Below are positions 24,244 through 30,777 of a stretch of DNA of 40,665 nt, in pieces. A model generated the notes under the pieces. It ran no database searches, was not told the origin of the DNA, and saw nothing but the letters and a program-made list of their open reading frames with translations. Every line of letters starts with the position of its first letter. Within the stretch, counting starts at the first letter, position 1. This DNA is from a virus. Location of the stretch: positions 1 to 40,665 of IMG/VR virus record IMGVR_UViG_3300037248_000059. One strand, given 5' to 3'. The position numbers and the translations under genes are program-made.

Positions 24244-24479
24244 CGCCAAAATGGGACTACAAAGATCCAGCACAACTACGGGCTTACAAGGCTGGGTGGA
24301 TGGTCGGATCACGGTTGAGGCGGTTCTTTCCGCGTCCAGGGATGTCGCAGCTTGCCTATCAGTGCATGTTGAATCACTTCGAGAGAGCGAGAAGGACGGA
24401 CAAGATCAGGACAAAACGAAAGCCATCTCAATCAGAATGGAACCAAGAATGGAAACAGCTCAGCGCCACGCGGAAGTAG
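24240..24479 (+). CDS. Small basic protein, unknown
   Basis: 79 aa from ATG 24240 (ATGA overlap). AYKAGWMVGSRLRRFFPRPG and FERARRTDKIRTKRKPSQ make it strongly basic, so nucleic-acid binding is possible. No family recognised. Confidence 0.5.
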   Translation: MTPKWDYKDPAQLRAYKAGWMVGSRLRRFFPRPGMSQLAYQCMLNHFERARRTDKIRTKRKPSQSEWNQEWKQLSATRK

Positions 24480-25102
24480 ACAAGATTTCCACCACTGCAA
24501 ATTTGCAGTCCTCGCCCGCCGAAGAATTCAAAGCCATCGATACAATGGTCCGAACCTACGAAAAACAGTGGGTTACGGTCGCCCAGCAATGTATTCGCGT
24601 CCAAGCAGCGGAACTCTGGCGACACGGAGGGTTCCACAGTTACGAGCACTGGTTACACGATGCAGCTCCGAAGTCGGCCAGAACGATCTTCTACCACGTT
24701 GGAGTTGTCAAGGAATTGTCGCCAGACTTCACGGATGCTGAAATGTCGGAATTGCGTCCAGAGGCCGCTAAAACGCTCTGCAGGGTATCGAAGGGCGTTC
24801 GGCATGACCCAGCCGTCAGGAACGCAGCCAAGGCCGGGAAAAAGCACCTGGTTGCGGTTTTAAGCGAGACTCACCCGGAAGAACACATAGAACACACGGA
24901 AAAGATGGAATTGCACTTCGAAAAGTCCTTCATGGGCATATTCCGAACGTTCATTGAGGGAATCAGGATTATCGAGGCTGATCCGGAGATGAGTTACGAG
25001 AAGGCGCTCGAGCTTGCGGTGATTGCGTGGTTTAACGAGCCGTTCGAGGATTCTGGTCACAGCAACCTGCAGCGCGTCAAGCACATTCAGGGGTGGAAAT
25101 GA
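24437..25102 (+). CDS. Early regulatory or replication protein, unknown
   Basis: 221 aa from ATG 24437 (or 217 from 24449); the upstream in-frame stretch is only the shadow of the previous gene. QAAELWRHGGFHSYEHWLHD, then SARTIFYHVGVVKELSPDF and RPEAAKTLCRVSKGVRHDPA suggest helix-turn-helix-like helices; the C-terminal half is helical. Palindrome copy 2 lies inside codons ~20-24 and reads ANLQ. SD signals are weak for both starts. ATGA overlap with the HNH gene. Confidence 0.55.
   Translation: MEPRMETAQRHAEVDKISTTANLQSSPAEEFKAIDTMVRTYEKQWVTVAQQCIRVQAAELWRHGGFHSYEHWLHDAAPKSARTIFYHVGVVKELSPDFTDAEMSELRPEAAKTLCRVSKGVRHDPAVRNAAKAGKKHLVAVLSETHPEEHIEHTEKMELHFEKSFMGIFRTFIEGIRIIEADPEMSYEKALELAVIAWFNEPFEDSGHSNLQRVKHIQGWK
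24495..24508. repeat. Palindrome copy 2 (within a coding region)
   Basis: Perfect CTGCAAATTTGCAG, 46-58 bases inside the 5' end of the gene, read as GCA AAT TTG CAG (ANLQ). Confidence 0.9.
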
Positions 25103-25503
25103 TCCGCTCAAGCAAGAAAGCGCGCGCCCGTCGCTCAGTTGTTATCAAACTTGATGCCCTAGCCAGAGAGGCATGTTTCGAGCGCGATGGTCATAAATGC
25201 GTGCGCTGCCTAAATCGAAAAGTCCAATGGGCTCACGTGATTTCTAGGCGTCACCTGAGCACGCGCTGGGAACTGGATAACGCACTGAGCCTCTGCTACA
25301 CCTGCCACGCTTGGTGGCACTCTTATCCGTCGCTCAGCGGACCTTGGTTCGCCAAAAATTGGCCAGAGCGTCAAGAACATATCCTGAAACTGTTCAATGC
25401 CGGTGCGAAGGTGGATCTCAGAGCGTTGTTGGAACTGATGAGTACACCGCCAGGCAGAGTTTTACCGCTGAGTGAGGAGATCAGAGAACCGCTCCCATTC
25501 TGA
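25099..25503 (+). CDS. HNH-type endonuclease / recombination nuclease
   Basis: 134 aa from ATG 25099. After a basic N-terminus, CFERDGHKCVRC (C34, C37) pairs with CYTCHAWWH (C66, C69) around WAHVISRRHLS and RWELDNALSLC. H46, N61 and H70 or H74 are the HNH residues with a structural zinc. The HVISRRHLSTRW arrangement also recalls NinG/Rap-type phage recombination nucleases. Expected role: resolving recombination or packaging intermediates. ATGA overlap upstream. Confidence 0.75.
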   Translation: MIRSSKKARARRSVVIKLDALAREACFERDGHKCVRCLNRKVQWAHVISRRHLSTRWELDNALSLCYTCHAWWHSYPSLSGPWFAKNWPERQEHILKLFNAGAKVDLRALLELMSTPPGRVLPLSEEIREPLPF

Positions 25504-25506
25504 GAA

Positions 25507-25983
25507 GTGGCGAGGTTAGCAGTGGGGATTCCTAAATCTTACGAACGGCGCTTGGTCAACTACTTACGTTGGGCCACTATCGAATCTGTCGGCGCCACTG
25601 GCTCAGTTCATGGGCTCTGCAAAGCCCATTCTCCCTCTGGACTTTCGCCGGAAGAAGTGATGTTTCGCTGGGAAACGCATGGCACCAAGAACCTTGAATG
25701 TATCGACGTGGAGCGACTTTATCGCTATGCGGCAGGAAAGGCGATACGCGACTTTTATGTTAGTAATTGGGTCAAAGACGTTCGCGACGGATTGTTTGTG
25801 GCAGAAGAATTAGTTTGCACGGGTGGCATGGACATTGAAGAGTTCCATGCTGTTTTCAAGAGGTATCCCGATGCGTGGCTCCTTCGCCGGATATGGGCTG
25901 GAGAAGTGGAACAGAACTTGTCAGGTGAACAATCGTGTTATGAGAAAGGAGGCCAACAACTAGAGTTCAAACAGCCAGATTAG
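25507..25983 (+). CDS. Last early gene, unknown (possible late regulator)
   Basis: 158 aa from GTG 25507. Helical with conserved-looking SYERRLVNYLRWATIES, LYRYAAGKAIRDFYVSNWV and YPDAWLLRRIWAG. No recognised family. Its place at the end of the early operon is where lambda-like phages carry late antiterminators, but that is position only. Followed by a terminator. Confidence 0.5.
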   Translation: MARLAVGIPKSYERRLVNYLRWATIESVGATGSVHGLCKAHSPSGLSPEEVMFRWETHGTKNLECIDVERLYRYAAGKAIRDFYVSNWVKDVRDGLFVAEELVCTGGMDIEEFHAVFKRYPDAWLLRRIWAGEVEQNLSGEQSCYEKGGQQLEFKQPD

Positions 25984-25995
25984 TGTGGAACAAGA

Positions 25996-26028
25996 CGGCG
26001 CAGCCGCTAAGGTGCGCCGATTCTTATT
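25996..26028 (+). terminator. Hairpin terminator between convergent operons
   Basis: CGGCGCA (25996-26002) pairs with TGCGCCG (26013-26019), loop of 10, followed by ATTCTTATTT. It lies between the end of the early operon and the end of the leftward recombinase gene and may serve both strands. Confidence 0.6.
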
Positions 26029-26665
26029 TCTGAGACTTCATGATCCTGAGTATCTGAGCAGGGAACAGTTTTGTACCCTTGAGCGATCGGTGGCCCTCGG
26101 CATTCAGTGTGGCAGTGATAGAACTGGCATTAAATCCCTGCCTGCGTAAGTGGTGTACACGATTTACAATTTCAACTGCGCTAGCAACCTCAGCGTACGG
26201 TCGGCGCCCACCACAACGCTTACCTGAGCGCAACACGCGCTGCTTCCCAGCCTTCATGCGCGATACGAGCATAGACCGATCGTATTCCGCTACAGCTGAA
26301 AGGATCTGGCGCACAAACACTCGGCTAGGATCGGAGCTGCACAAGTCAGGCTCCATCGTTGACAGCAGAGTTAAGCCATTCTTGCGGAAGTCGCCGATGA
26401 ATGTCTCGCTGACCATCAAATCACGAGCCAGACGATCGAGTTTCTCAATCACCACAGTACGCACGCCGTTTGACAGCAAATCGGCGCGCATTTCTCTGAA
26501 CACTGGTCGGTCGAGTTCTTTGCCGGTAATACTCTCTTCGTAGATCTTTACCAGTTCGATATCGTTCTTTTGGCAGAACTCAACAATGGCAGCGCGCTGC
26601 CGCTCGGGACCGCCTTCTGACATCTGGGATATTCCACTAACTCTCACATAGCCAAAGGCTTTCAT
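26024..26665 (-). CDS. Small serine recombinase (resolvase/invertase type)
   Basis: 213 aa from ATG at 26665 on the minus strand. FGYVRVSGISQ carries the nucleophile Ser10; GGPERQRAAIVEFC, the KLDRLARD motif, and EYDRSMLVSRMKAG followed by a C-terminal helix-turn-helix (GFNASSITATLNAEG) complete a resolvase of normal length. Such enzymes act through a 5'-phosphoserine intermediate on short inverted sites. Here it could resolve multimers, invert a segment or integrate the phage; no res or att site was found. ATGA overlap with the upstream membrane gene. Confidence 0.85.
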   Translation of the reverse strand: MKAFGYVRVSGISQMSEGGPERQRAAIVEFCQKNDIELVKIYEESITGKELDRPVFREMRADLLSNGVRTVVIEKLDRLARDLMVSETFIGDFRKNGLTLLSTMEPDLCSSDPSRVFVRQILSAVAEYDRSMLVSRMKAGKQRVLRSGKRCGGRRPYAEVASAVEIVNRVHHLRRQGFNASSITATLNAEGHRSLKGTKLFPAQILRIMKSQK

Positions 26666-26874
26666 CGCATGAACCTCATAGCCAGAGCGGTAATAAGATC
26701 TCGGCCAACCAGCCACAAGATGCGAGCCCAGCATGCCACGATCAGCCCAGCAGCAATCCAGCCAGCCCAAACAAACAGGTCAATGTGGTTAGATTGCTGA
26801 GCCTCTAGCCGTTCCCGGCGCCGTTTGGTTTCCATATCGGTTTCAACAATGCGTATACCCTTCCATATCAGCAT
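26662..26874 (-). CDS. Small membrane protein in recombinase operon
   Basis: 70 aa from ATG 26874. A charged N-terminal helix (METKRRRERLEAQQ) precedes one transmembrane segment (LFVWAGWIAAGLIVACWARI). It is co-transcribed with the recombinase (4-base overlap). Function unknown. Confidence 0.6.
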   Translation of the reverse strand: MLIWKGIRIVETDMETKRRRERLEAQQSNHIDLFVWAGWIAAGLIVACWARILWLVGRDLITALAMRFMR

Positions 26875-26875
26875 G

Positions 26876-27082
26876 TTAGTTCTCCTTGATGCGAGCTAGA
26901 ACAGCGTTGTTTCCCAGAAACTCGCGCCACTCCTCGCCGAGCAGTGTAACCGGATCGGCCGTGACTCGGTTCAACACCGCACTCAGACTCAGCAGTGCTC
27001 GGCTTCCACAGTCACATTGCACGGCGGAAGCGGTTATGTGGTCGTTCCCGCATAGGTAGCTGTGCCTCAGTTCGATCAACAT
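26876..27082 (-). CDS. Small protein, first gene of leftward operon
   Basis: 68 aa from the ATG at 27082-27080, decided by SD GGGAGG five bases upstream, itself abutting palindrome copy 3. YLCGNDHITASAVQCDCGSR contains three Cys and a His for a possible metal site; the remainder is helical (LLGEEWREFLGNNAVL). Function unknown. Confidence 0.6.
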   Translation of the reverse strand: MLIELRHSYLCGNDHITASAVQCDCGSRALLSLSAVLNRVTADPVTLLGEEWREFLGNNAVLARIKEN

Positions 27083-27092
27083 TGTGTCCTCC

Positions 27093-27106
27093 CTGCAAAT
27101 TTGCAG
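27093..27106. repeat. Palindrome copy 3, at predicted +1 and abutting SD (minus strand)
   Basis: Perfect CTGCAAATTTGCAG. On the minus strand it lies 7 bases after the predicted -10 box and directly before GGAGG, so it would form the whole 5' leader. Confidence 0.9.
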
Positions 27107-27113
27107 TGCTGCG

Positions 27114-27143
27114 AATATATCCGAGACGGACAATTACAGTCAA
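27114..27143 (-). promoter_or_regulatory. Leftward promoter of the recombinase operon
   Basis: Minus-strand TTGACT (27143-27138), 18-base spacer, TATATT (27119-27114). The predicted start falls at ~27106-27107, the first base of the palindrome. Confidence 0.6.
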
Positions 27144-27156
27144 GCACAAAATAGAC

Positions 27157-27185
27157 TTGACGGTGATTTATTTCAGCACTAAAGT
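27157..27185 (+). promoter_or_regulatory. Rightward promoter giving a leaderless transcript
   Basis: TTGACG (27157-27162), 17-base spacer, TAAAGT (27180-27185). The ATG at 27192 is only 6 bases after the -10 box, at the expected transcription start, and no SD is present. Confidence 0.6.
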
Positions 27186-27191
27186 ACTAGA

Positions 27192-27374
27192 ATGATTCGA
27201 GAGACTGGGAAAGCCAAGCAATTTACCTGTGACCAATGCGGCAACGTCATGTATGGACCCAAACTCCCAGATCGTTGCACAAAGAATGACTGTCGGCGCT
27301 CTGCAAACTATGTCCCTGGCGTCACCAAGCGCGGTCGGCCTCGTCTTCTGCCTCTCCCTCATCAGCTCCCCTGA
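27192..27374 (+). CDS. Zinc-ribbon protein with AT-hook-like motif
   Basis: 60 aa. QFTCDQCGNVMYGPK then CTKNDCRRSANY makes a four-Cys ribbon; KRGRPR near the C-terminus is an AT-hook core, which binds the minor groove of AT-rich DNA. It is the first gene from the divergent control region, and its start codon coincides with the predicted transcription start. A small DNA-binding regulator is the likely role. Confidence 0.6.
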   Translation: MIRETGKAKQFTCDQCGNVMYGPKLPDRCTKNDCRRSANYVPGVTKRGRPRLLPLPHQLP

Positions 27375-27420
27375 CCTTCTCCTATTGCACTACTCACCAA
27401 TCTTGCGGTACGCTCTAATT

Positions 27421-27810
27421 GTGTCTACAAATTGCACAACCCCCACGCCACAGACTGTTGATCCAAGACTCTCCGCAACTTACAAGCCTCCTCTCATCCT
27501 TCATGACCTGACCACTTCCAACGTTGTTCAGCCCGCTCTCGTGCCACCAGCTTCAAAAGCGGTCAACAGAGCAATACTGTCTGTGCACGAGTCGATGAGG
27601 CAACGCGTAAAACTCCGTGTCGGCGTAGAAGCGTGGACAAGTTGGTCAGGGCAAAGGGCTTACAAGCGTTTGCGCGGTCAGCATGTGCTTGTGTCTTGCC
27701 CCAACGCAGAGCAAGCAGAGCTCTTCATCCAGGCAGTTCATGAGTTTGCTATGTCGTTGAATGGTAAGTGGTTAGCGTCTAAGCCTGAGCAAGAGCATGT
27801 GAAGACTTAA
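27421..27810 (+). CDS. Unknown protein of the control region
   Basis: 129 aa if GTG 27421 is used; ATG 27595 would give 71 aa. The upstream in-frame part to 27229 is a shadow of the previous gene. The C-terminal part (RVKLRVGVEAWTSWSGQRAY, GQHVLVSCPNAEQAELFIQA) is compact alpha/beta; the N-terminal part is Pro/Thr-rich. No SD precedes the GTG. A possible TACGCT (27409-27414) or TCTAAT -10 element lies close to it. Confidence 0.45.
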   Translation: MSTNCTTPTPQTVDPRLSATYKPPLILHDLTTSNVVQPALVPPASKAVNRAILSVHESMRQRVKLRVGVEAWTSWSGQRAYKRLRGQHVLVSCPNAEQAELFIQAVHEFAMSLNGKWLASKPEQEHVKT

Positions 27811-27832
27811 ACAATTGTGCCGACAATTGTTT
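27809..27832. promoter_or_regulatory. Perfect 10-bp inverted repeat after gene (operator or hairpin)
   Basis: AAACAATTGT and ACAATTGTTT separated by GCCG. Each arm contains CAATTG, itself a palindrome. The stem is AT-rich, so a weak terminator or, more likely, a protein site; it starts at the stop codon of the preceding gene. Confidence 0.55.
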
Positions 27833-27988
27833 ATCTCCTTTGTAATCAATCGCTGACATCTGTCCTTGGTAGGACCATCCCTGGCACTGCCGAAACCCCA
27901 CTCCGGGTCCAAAAGAAGCCGGGTAGTGGTGGTATATAGTCACTTCCCCGCTCTCGCGATGGCGGAACAAAAATAAAATTTTGGGAAG
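27833..27988. other. Noncoding control segment
   Basis: 156 bases without a convincing gene. Visible structure: an imperfect hairpin between CCACTCCGG (about 27888) and CCGGGTAGTGG, and an AT-rich stretch (AAAAATAAAATTTT) directly before the promoter at 27989. Confidence 0.4.
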
Positions 27989-28018
27989 TTGACGTGAATA
28001 CCGTGCTTACGGTATATA
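27989..28018 (+). promoter_or_regulatory. Promoter overlapped by 9-bp repeats
   Basis: TTGACG (27989-27994), 18-base spacer, TATATA (28013-28018). The TACGGT array covers the spacer, the -10 box and the leader, the expected design for an autorepressed promoter. Confidence 0.55.
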
Positions 28019-28058
28019 CGGTATACATAAGGTTTACGGTGAATACGGTGAATACGGT
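27990..28058 (+). repeat. 9-bp tandem repeat array (TACGGT core)
   Basis: TACGGT starts at 28008, 28017, 28035, 28044 and 28053, all in one 9-base register; the register positions 27999 (TACCGT) and 28026 (degenerate) fit as decayed units and 27990 may be another. The last unit ends two bases before the ATG at 28060. In the overlapping upstream frame the units encode x-T-V tripeptides. Confidence 0.8.
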
Positions 28059-28059
28059 A

Positions 28060-28422
28060 ATGGCGGATTTGAGTTTGAAGGGTCTTGATGGGGATTTGAT
28101 GGTGAAGGTGAAGGTGCGGGCGTTGGACTGTGGGATGACGTTGAGGGAGTTCGTAACCAAACTTTTAGAGCAGGCAGTGGTTGATGACCATGCAAACTCT
28201 CGTAATGGATGCGAGTTACTCGGAGCACAGGAAGAGACGGGATCACCAGTGCAGTCCGGCGCAGTGGACCGAGGCAACAAACGGATTGAGGCGGGGAAAG
28301 AGCGCGCCGTTGAAGAGGCGGTTAAATTGTGGCAGCCAGTCCGATCTGGAGGTGGGACGTGCGCTCATGGATTTCCTACGCATCCGGAGTGTGGTTTTAA
28401 AGACGGATTTAAGGTGAAGTGA
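28060..28422 (+). CDS. RHH repressor-like protein with Cys/His tail
   Basis: 120 aa from ATG 28060; the GTG at 27994 would translate the repeat array and lies upstream of the predicted mRNA start. Residues 1-40 (MADLSLKGLDGDLMVKVKVR, GMTLREFVTKLLEQAV) match FitA/Arc-like RHH proteins. The C-terminal ~80 residues are polar and end in CAHGFPTHPEC, a possible metal site. RHH proteins bind short tandem sites, and the 9-bp array lies over its promoter. Likely the repressor of the control region. Confidence 0.65.
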   Translation: MADLSLKGLDGDLMVKVKVRALDCGMTLREFVTKLLEQAVVDDHANSRNGCELLGAQEETGSPVQSGAVDRGNKRIEAGKERAVEEAVKLWQPVRSGGGTCAHGFPTHPECGFKDGFKVK

Positions 28423-28423
28423 T

Positions 28424-28807
28424 ATGTTTTGCGATGAAATGGTTTTGCGTCAAATCTTAGAAAAGGTGGATAAACTTATGGCAACAGTACCCCCTGGCCT
28501 CGCTGCACTGCAGACGAGTGTCACAACCGTTCAAAATCTACTCACAACCCAAAACACGGATATTACGAACTTGACGCAGGCGATCACGGTAGCGATTGCT
28601 TCTTTGTCGAGTTCAGAGGATCCACAGGTACAGGCGGCGGTGCAGACGTTAAATGCTGCGGTAGCAGGCTTGCAGACGAACGAGGCTACGATTGAGGCGC
28701 AGACGACTGCTCTCAGTGGAGCGGAGGCGCCGACAGGGCAGGTGGCTGCCGCTTTGAAGCCGACCGGGACAACGAACATCGGTAACACTGGACAGAAGAC
28801 GGTCTAA
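28424..28807 (+). CDS. Coiled-coil structural-type protein
   Basis: 127 aa from ATG 28424; later ATGs at 28439 and 28481 are possible. Long heptad-like helices rich in Ala, Thr, Gln and Leu (ALQTSVTTVQNLLTTQNTDI, VQAAVQTLNAAVAGLQTNEA) predict a trimeric or dimeric coiled coil. Such small proteins are common in late phage operons; the exact role is unknown. Confidence 0.6.
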   Translation: MFCDEMVLRQILEKVDKLMATVPPGLAALQTSVTTVQNLLTTQNTDITNLTQAITVAIASLSSSEDPQVQAAVQTLNAAVAGLQTNEATIEAQTTALSGAEAPTGQVAAALKPTGTTNIGNTGQKTV

Positions 28808-28820
28808 GGAAGAGGGGGCA

Positions 28821-29624
28821 ATGGCTGATCCGGAGTTGGGGAATAGGGCTAGCGAGCAAGGGCAGTACGAGCGGGGTGCGGACTTTGAAGGGATAAACAG
28901 GAGCACCCTGCCGGCTGCCGGGCCGATACTGGAGGTTGATGTCAAGTCTGACGGTGCAAATTTGCAGTTGTCTAGACGAAACGGTAGGGCCGCGCGGTCG
29001 CTTGAACTTCGCCACTCCGAATCAGACATACTGTCCGCACAGTTGTTGGACGATCCCGAGATGACGGCCTTTGAGGTTCCGAATGTAGGGAAGGTGGAGG
29101 CTTCTCCGTCCAGGATCTCAAAGGCGTTGTCGCGGAATGCGAACAGGGAGCAGTTGATCTGGTTCGGGATTGACTCGGCGAATAAAAGCGCAGTCATAGG
29201 GGATAGGATTATTGTTCGGCGGGACACGTTGGAGTCGGAGTACATTTGCAGGTCATGCAAAGGAAAAGGACATACCGATGAGGAATGCGGCCACTGCGGA
29301 GGAAAGCAGCAACGGAACGGAGAGCACTGTAAATCCTGCACCTGTCTTGGGTATGAAGCGGAAACGCCGCACCCGAGCGGATTCGCTCGTTGCGAAGATT
29401 GTCGAGGTTCTGGGTGGAAAAACGGAATCGTCGTCCCGGAAACTGCTCAAGGTAAGCCTGTTACTGGAGTTGTCGTCAGCCTTGGACCGGAAACGAAACT
29501 CCTGAAGCTCGGAGACCGGGTGTTGCATTCAAAGTTTGCGGGGCATACTTTGGATATGAAGCAGGAGACGTACACGTTCATGCGCGAGTCCGAGGTTATT
29601 AGCCTGCTGAGGGATACGGTGTGA
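28821..29624 (+). CDS. GroES-like co-chaperonin with DnaJ-type zinc finger inserted in the mobile loop
   Basis: 267 aa with SD GAGGGGGC. Residues ~126-267 follow GroES/Cpn10: AVIGDRIIVRR (first strand), the mobile-loop tripeptide IVV in KNGIVVPETAQGK (203-205), TGVVVSLGP, KLGDRVLHSKFAG (as GD.V.F....G) and TFMRESEVISLL (as ..REsDILA). Between strand 1 and the tripeptide sits a ~55-residue insert with four DnaJ-like motifs: CRSCKGKG (143), CGHC (156), CKSC (170) and CEDCRGSG (191). The first ~120 residues match nothing known to me. Phage GroES homologues (T4 gp31) help host GroEL fold the capsid protein; terminase, portal and capsid genes follow here. The zinc finger could bring unfolded substrate to the chaperonin. 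Palindrome copy 4 lies in codons 46-49. Confidence 0.75.
   Translation: MADPELGNRASEQGQYERGADFEGINRSTLPAAGPILEVDVKSDGANLQLSRRNGRAARSLELRHSESDILSAQLLDDPEMTAFEVPNVGKVEASPSRISKALSRNANREQLIWFGIDSANKSAVIGDRIIVRRDTLESEYICRSCKGKGHTDEECGHCGGKQQRNGEHCKSCTCLGYEAETPHPSGFARCEDCRGSGWKNGIVVPETAQGKPVTGVVVSLGPETKLLKLGDRVLHSKFAGHTLDMKQETYTFMRESEVISLLRDTV
28955..28966. repeat. Palindrome copy 4 (12-bp core, coding)
   Basis: TGCAAATTTGCA, flanked by G on both sides, so the outer C-G pair is absent. Read again as ANLQ. Confidence 0.85.
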
Positions 29625-29938
29625 GCCAATCAAAAATCAAATCTCGTATCCCGGCCTTTGACGTAGTGGAGTTCTCCGAGGACTCCTACACTGAGCGCGG
29701 CGAGCGGGTGTATAAGACGATGCGCGTTACTCTCAAGCCTCTGCTTGATCGTCCCTTTGTGAAGGTGCTCCGGTGCGACAAGGGAATCGGAATCACGGAA
29801 GAGTGGATCGAGGACACGATCAAAGGTCTTTGGCAGGCTCTGGACAGGGATTACCCGACAGACGAATTTCGACTCGTGCGTCACGCTCCGAACGATGTCA
29901 GTTTTGAGTACTGCGGGACGAAGGGAGCGGTGCAGTGA
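29621..29938 (+). CDS. Late-operon protein, unknown
   Basis: 105 aa from GTG 29621 (GTGA overlap). KSRIPAFDVVEFSEDSYTER, MRVTLKPLLDRPFVKVLRCD and a helix (EEWIEDTIKGLWQALDRDY) give an alpha/beta protein. No family recognised. Confidence 0.6.
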   Translation: MSQSKIKSRIPAFDVVEFSEDSYTERGERVYKTMRVTLKPLLDRPFVKVLRCDKGIGITEEWIEDTIKGLWQALDRDYPTDEFRLVRHAPNDVSFEYCGTKGAVQ

Positions 29939-30129
29939 TGGAAGTTTGTAAGGATTGTCGCTACTTTGTGCCTATGTACCACCATGTCGGTCGCTGCGTT
30001 CACGCGGAAGGTTTGAACATGAATGCCAAGATGTTCACCGACGACGGCAAGGCAAGAATTCTTGTTCACATCACATTCGCCTGCAATCAGTTCGAAAAGA
30101 TCGCTGCCGTTGAATCGGAGTCCCTGTGA
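29938..30129 (+). CDS. Small zinc-site protein
   Basis: 63 aa from ATG 29938 (one-base overlap). CKDCRYFVPMYHHVGRCVHA is the N-terminal Cys/His cluster of many small phage proteins (CxxC...C.H); a second Cys in ITFACNQFE may complete the site. Function unknown. Confidence 0.6.
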   Translation: MEVCKDCRYFVPMYHHVGRCVHAEGLNMNAKMFTDDGKARILVHITFACNQFEKIAAVESESL

Positions 30130-30617
30130 GACTATTTGAGCTTGAAGCACGACCGGACTGGCAGAAGATAGCAACCGCTGTTCCTTGTCCGGTAGAAGGT
30201 GGCTGTGGAGTTGGTGTCGGCCAGATGTGCATCGAGTTGGGCATGGCTAACAGAAAGCAGCGTGCCGACTTCCATGCGGTTCGTAAGCAGCACGCCAAGA
30301 GTGTTTGGGAGACAGGAGTAGCAGATGCCGAGCAACCCAGCGAGATCGGATGCGAAGACCCTTCAACTGGCAGCAATGGACTTCGCACTGGCGCCAGCGG
30401 AGACGATCCGGAAGGAACTAGGGATAAGCCAGTCAGCGATCAGCCAGCGCCGACAGTCGGAACTCTACAAAACGACAGTCGAGGAACTGAAACAGGCATT
30501 CAAGGAAAAGATGCTTCAGACTCCGGGCTCAACGGAGATACGCAAGACAATCAGTTGGGCGCTGTCAATCGCGGTAAAGAAGATCCTGGGAATACTATCC
30601 TCTCCAAAGACAAGTAA
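30126..30617 (+). CDS. Zinc-finger protein whose tail overlaps terS by 293 bases
   Basis: 163 aa from GTG 30126 (GTGA overlap). Residues ~16-55 (ATAVPCPVEGGCGVGVGQMC, ADFHAVRKQHAK) fit the phage finger CP..C....G..C ... H..R that binds DNA. From residue ~67 onward the reading overlaps terS in another frame and is disordered (Ser/Gly/Asp/Thr/Gln-rich). The finger is credible; whether the full tail is translated is uncertain. Confidence 0.55.
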   Translation: MRLFELEARPDWQKIATAVPCPVEGGCGVGVGQMCIELGMANRKQRADFHAVRKQHAKSVWETGVADAEQPSEIGCEDPSTGSNGLRTGASGDDPEGTRDKPVSDQPAPTVGTLQNDSRGTETGIQGKDASDSGLNGDTQDNQLGAVNRGKEDPGNTILSKDK

Positions 30618-30777
30618 CCGGGATGTCATCGGCGCCGCTCGCCTCGTTGCGCAGATGGACGGCAGATTCCTAGGAACGGCGGACGAAGATGGTCACGGCA
30701 AAGTCAATGACAATACTGAGTCCCTGGCCGCGGAACTCATGAAGATGGTCAACCGGCCAAAGGATAAGGTTCAGTGA
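30325..30777 (+). CDS. terS: Terminase small subunit
   Basis: 150 aa from ATG 30325 with SD AGGAG. An N-terminal helix-turn-helix (ETIRKELGISQSAISQRRQS) recognises the packaging site; helical oligomerisation segments follow (ELKQAFKEKML, ISWALSIAVKKILGIL) with a C-terminal tail. It directly precedes terL with a GTGA overlap, the usual order. Confidence 0.75.
   Translation: MPSNPARSDAKTLQLAAMDFALAPAETIRKELGISQSAISQRRQSELYKTTVEELKQAFKEKMLQTPGSTEIRKTISWALSIAVKKILGILSSPKTSNRDVIGAARLVAQMDGRFLGTADEDGHGKVNDNTESLAAELMKMVNRPKDKVQ

Noticed and set aside
24251-24436. Upstream extension of the 24437 gene from 24251
   Set aside because: The extension overlaps a well-signalled gene in another frame and reads as its shadow (Ser/Thr/Arg mixture).
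27990-28058. CRISPR array
   Set aside because: Units are 9 bases in direct tandem without spacers and there are no cas genes; operator or iteron is more suitable.
27846-28280. Minus-strand ORF across the 9-bp repeat array
   Set aside because: Its repetitive Thr/Val/Tyr stretch is the complement of the TACGGT units, and it covers a promoter; noncoding on this strand.
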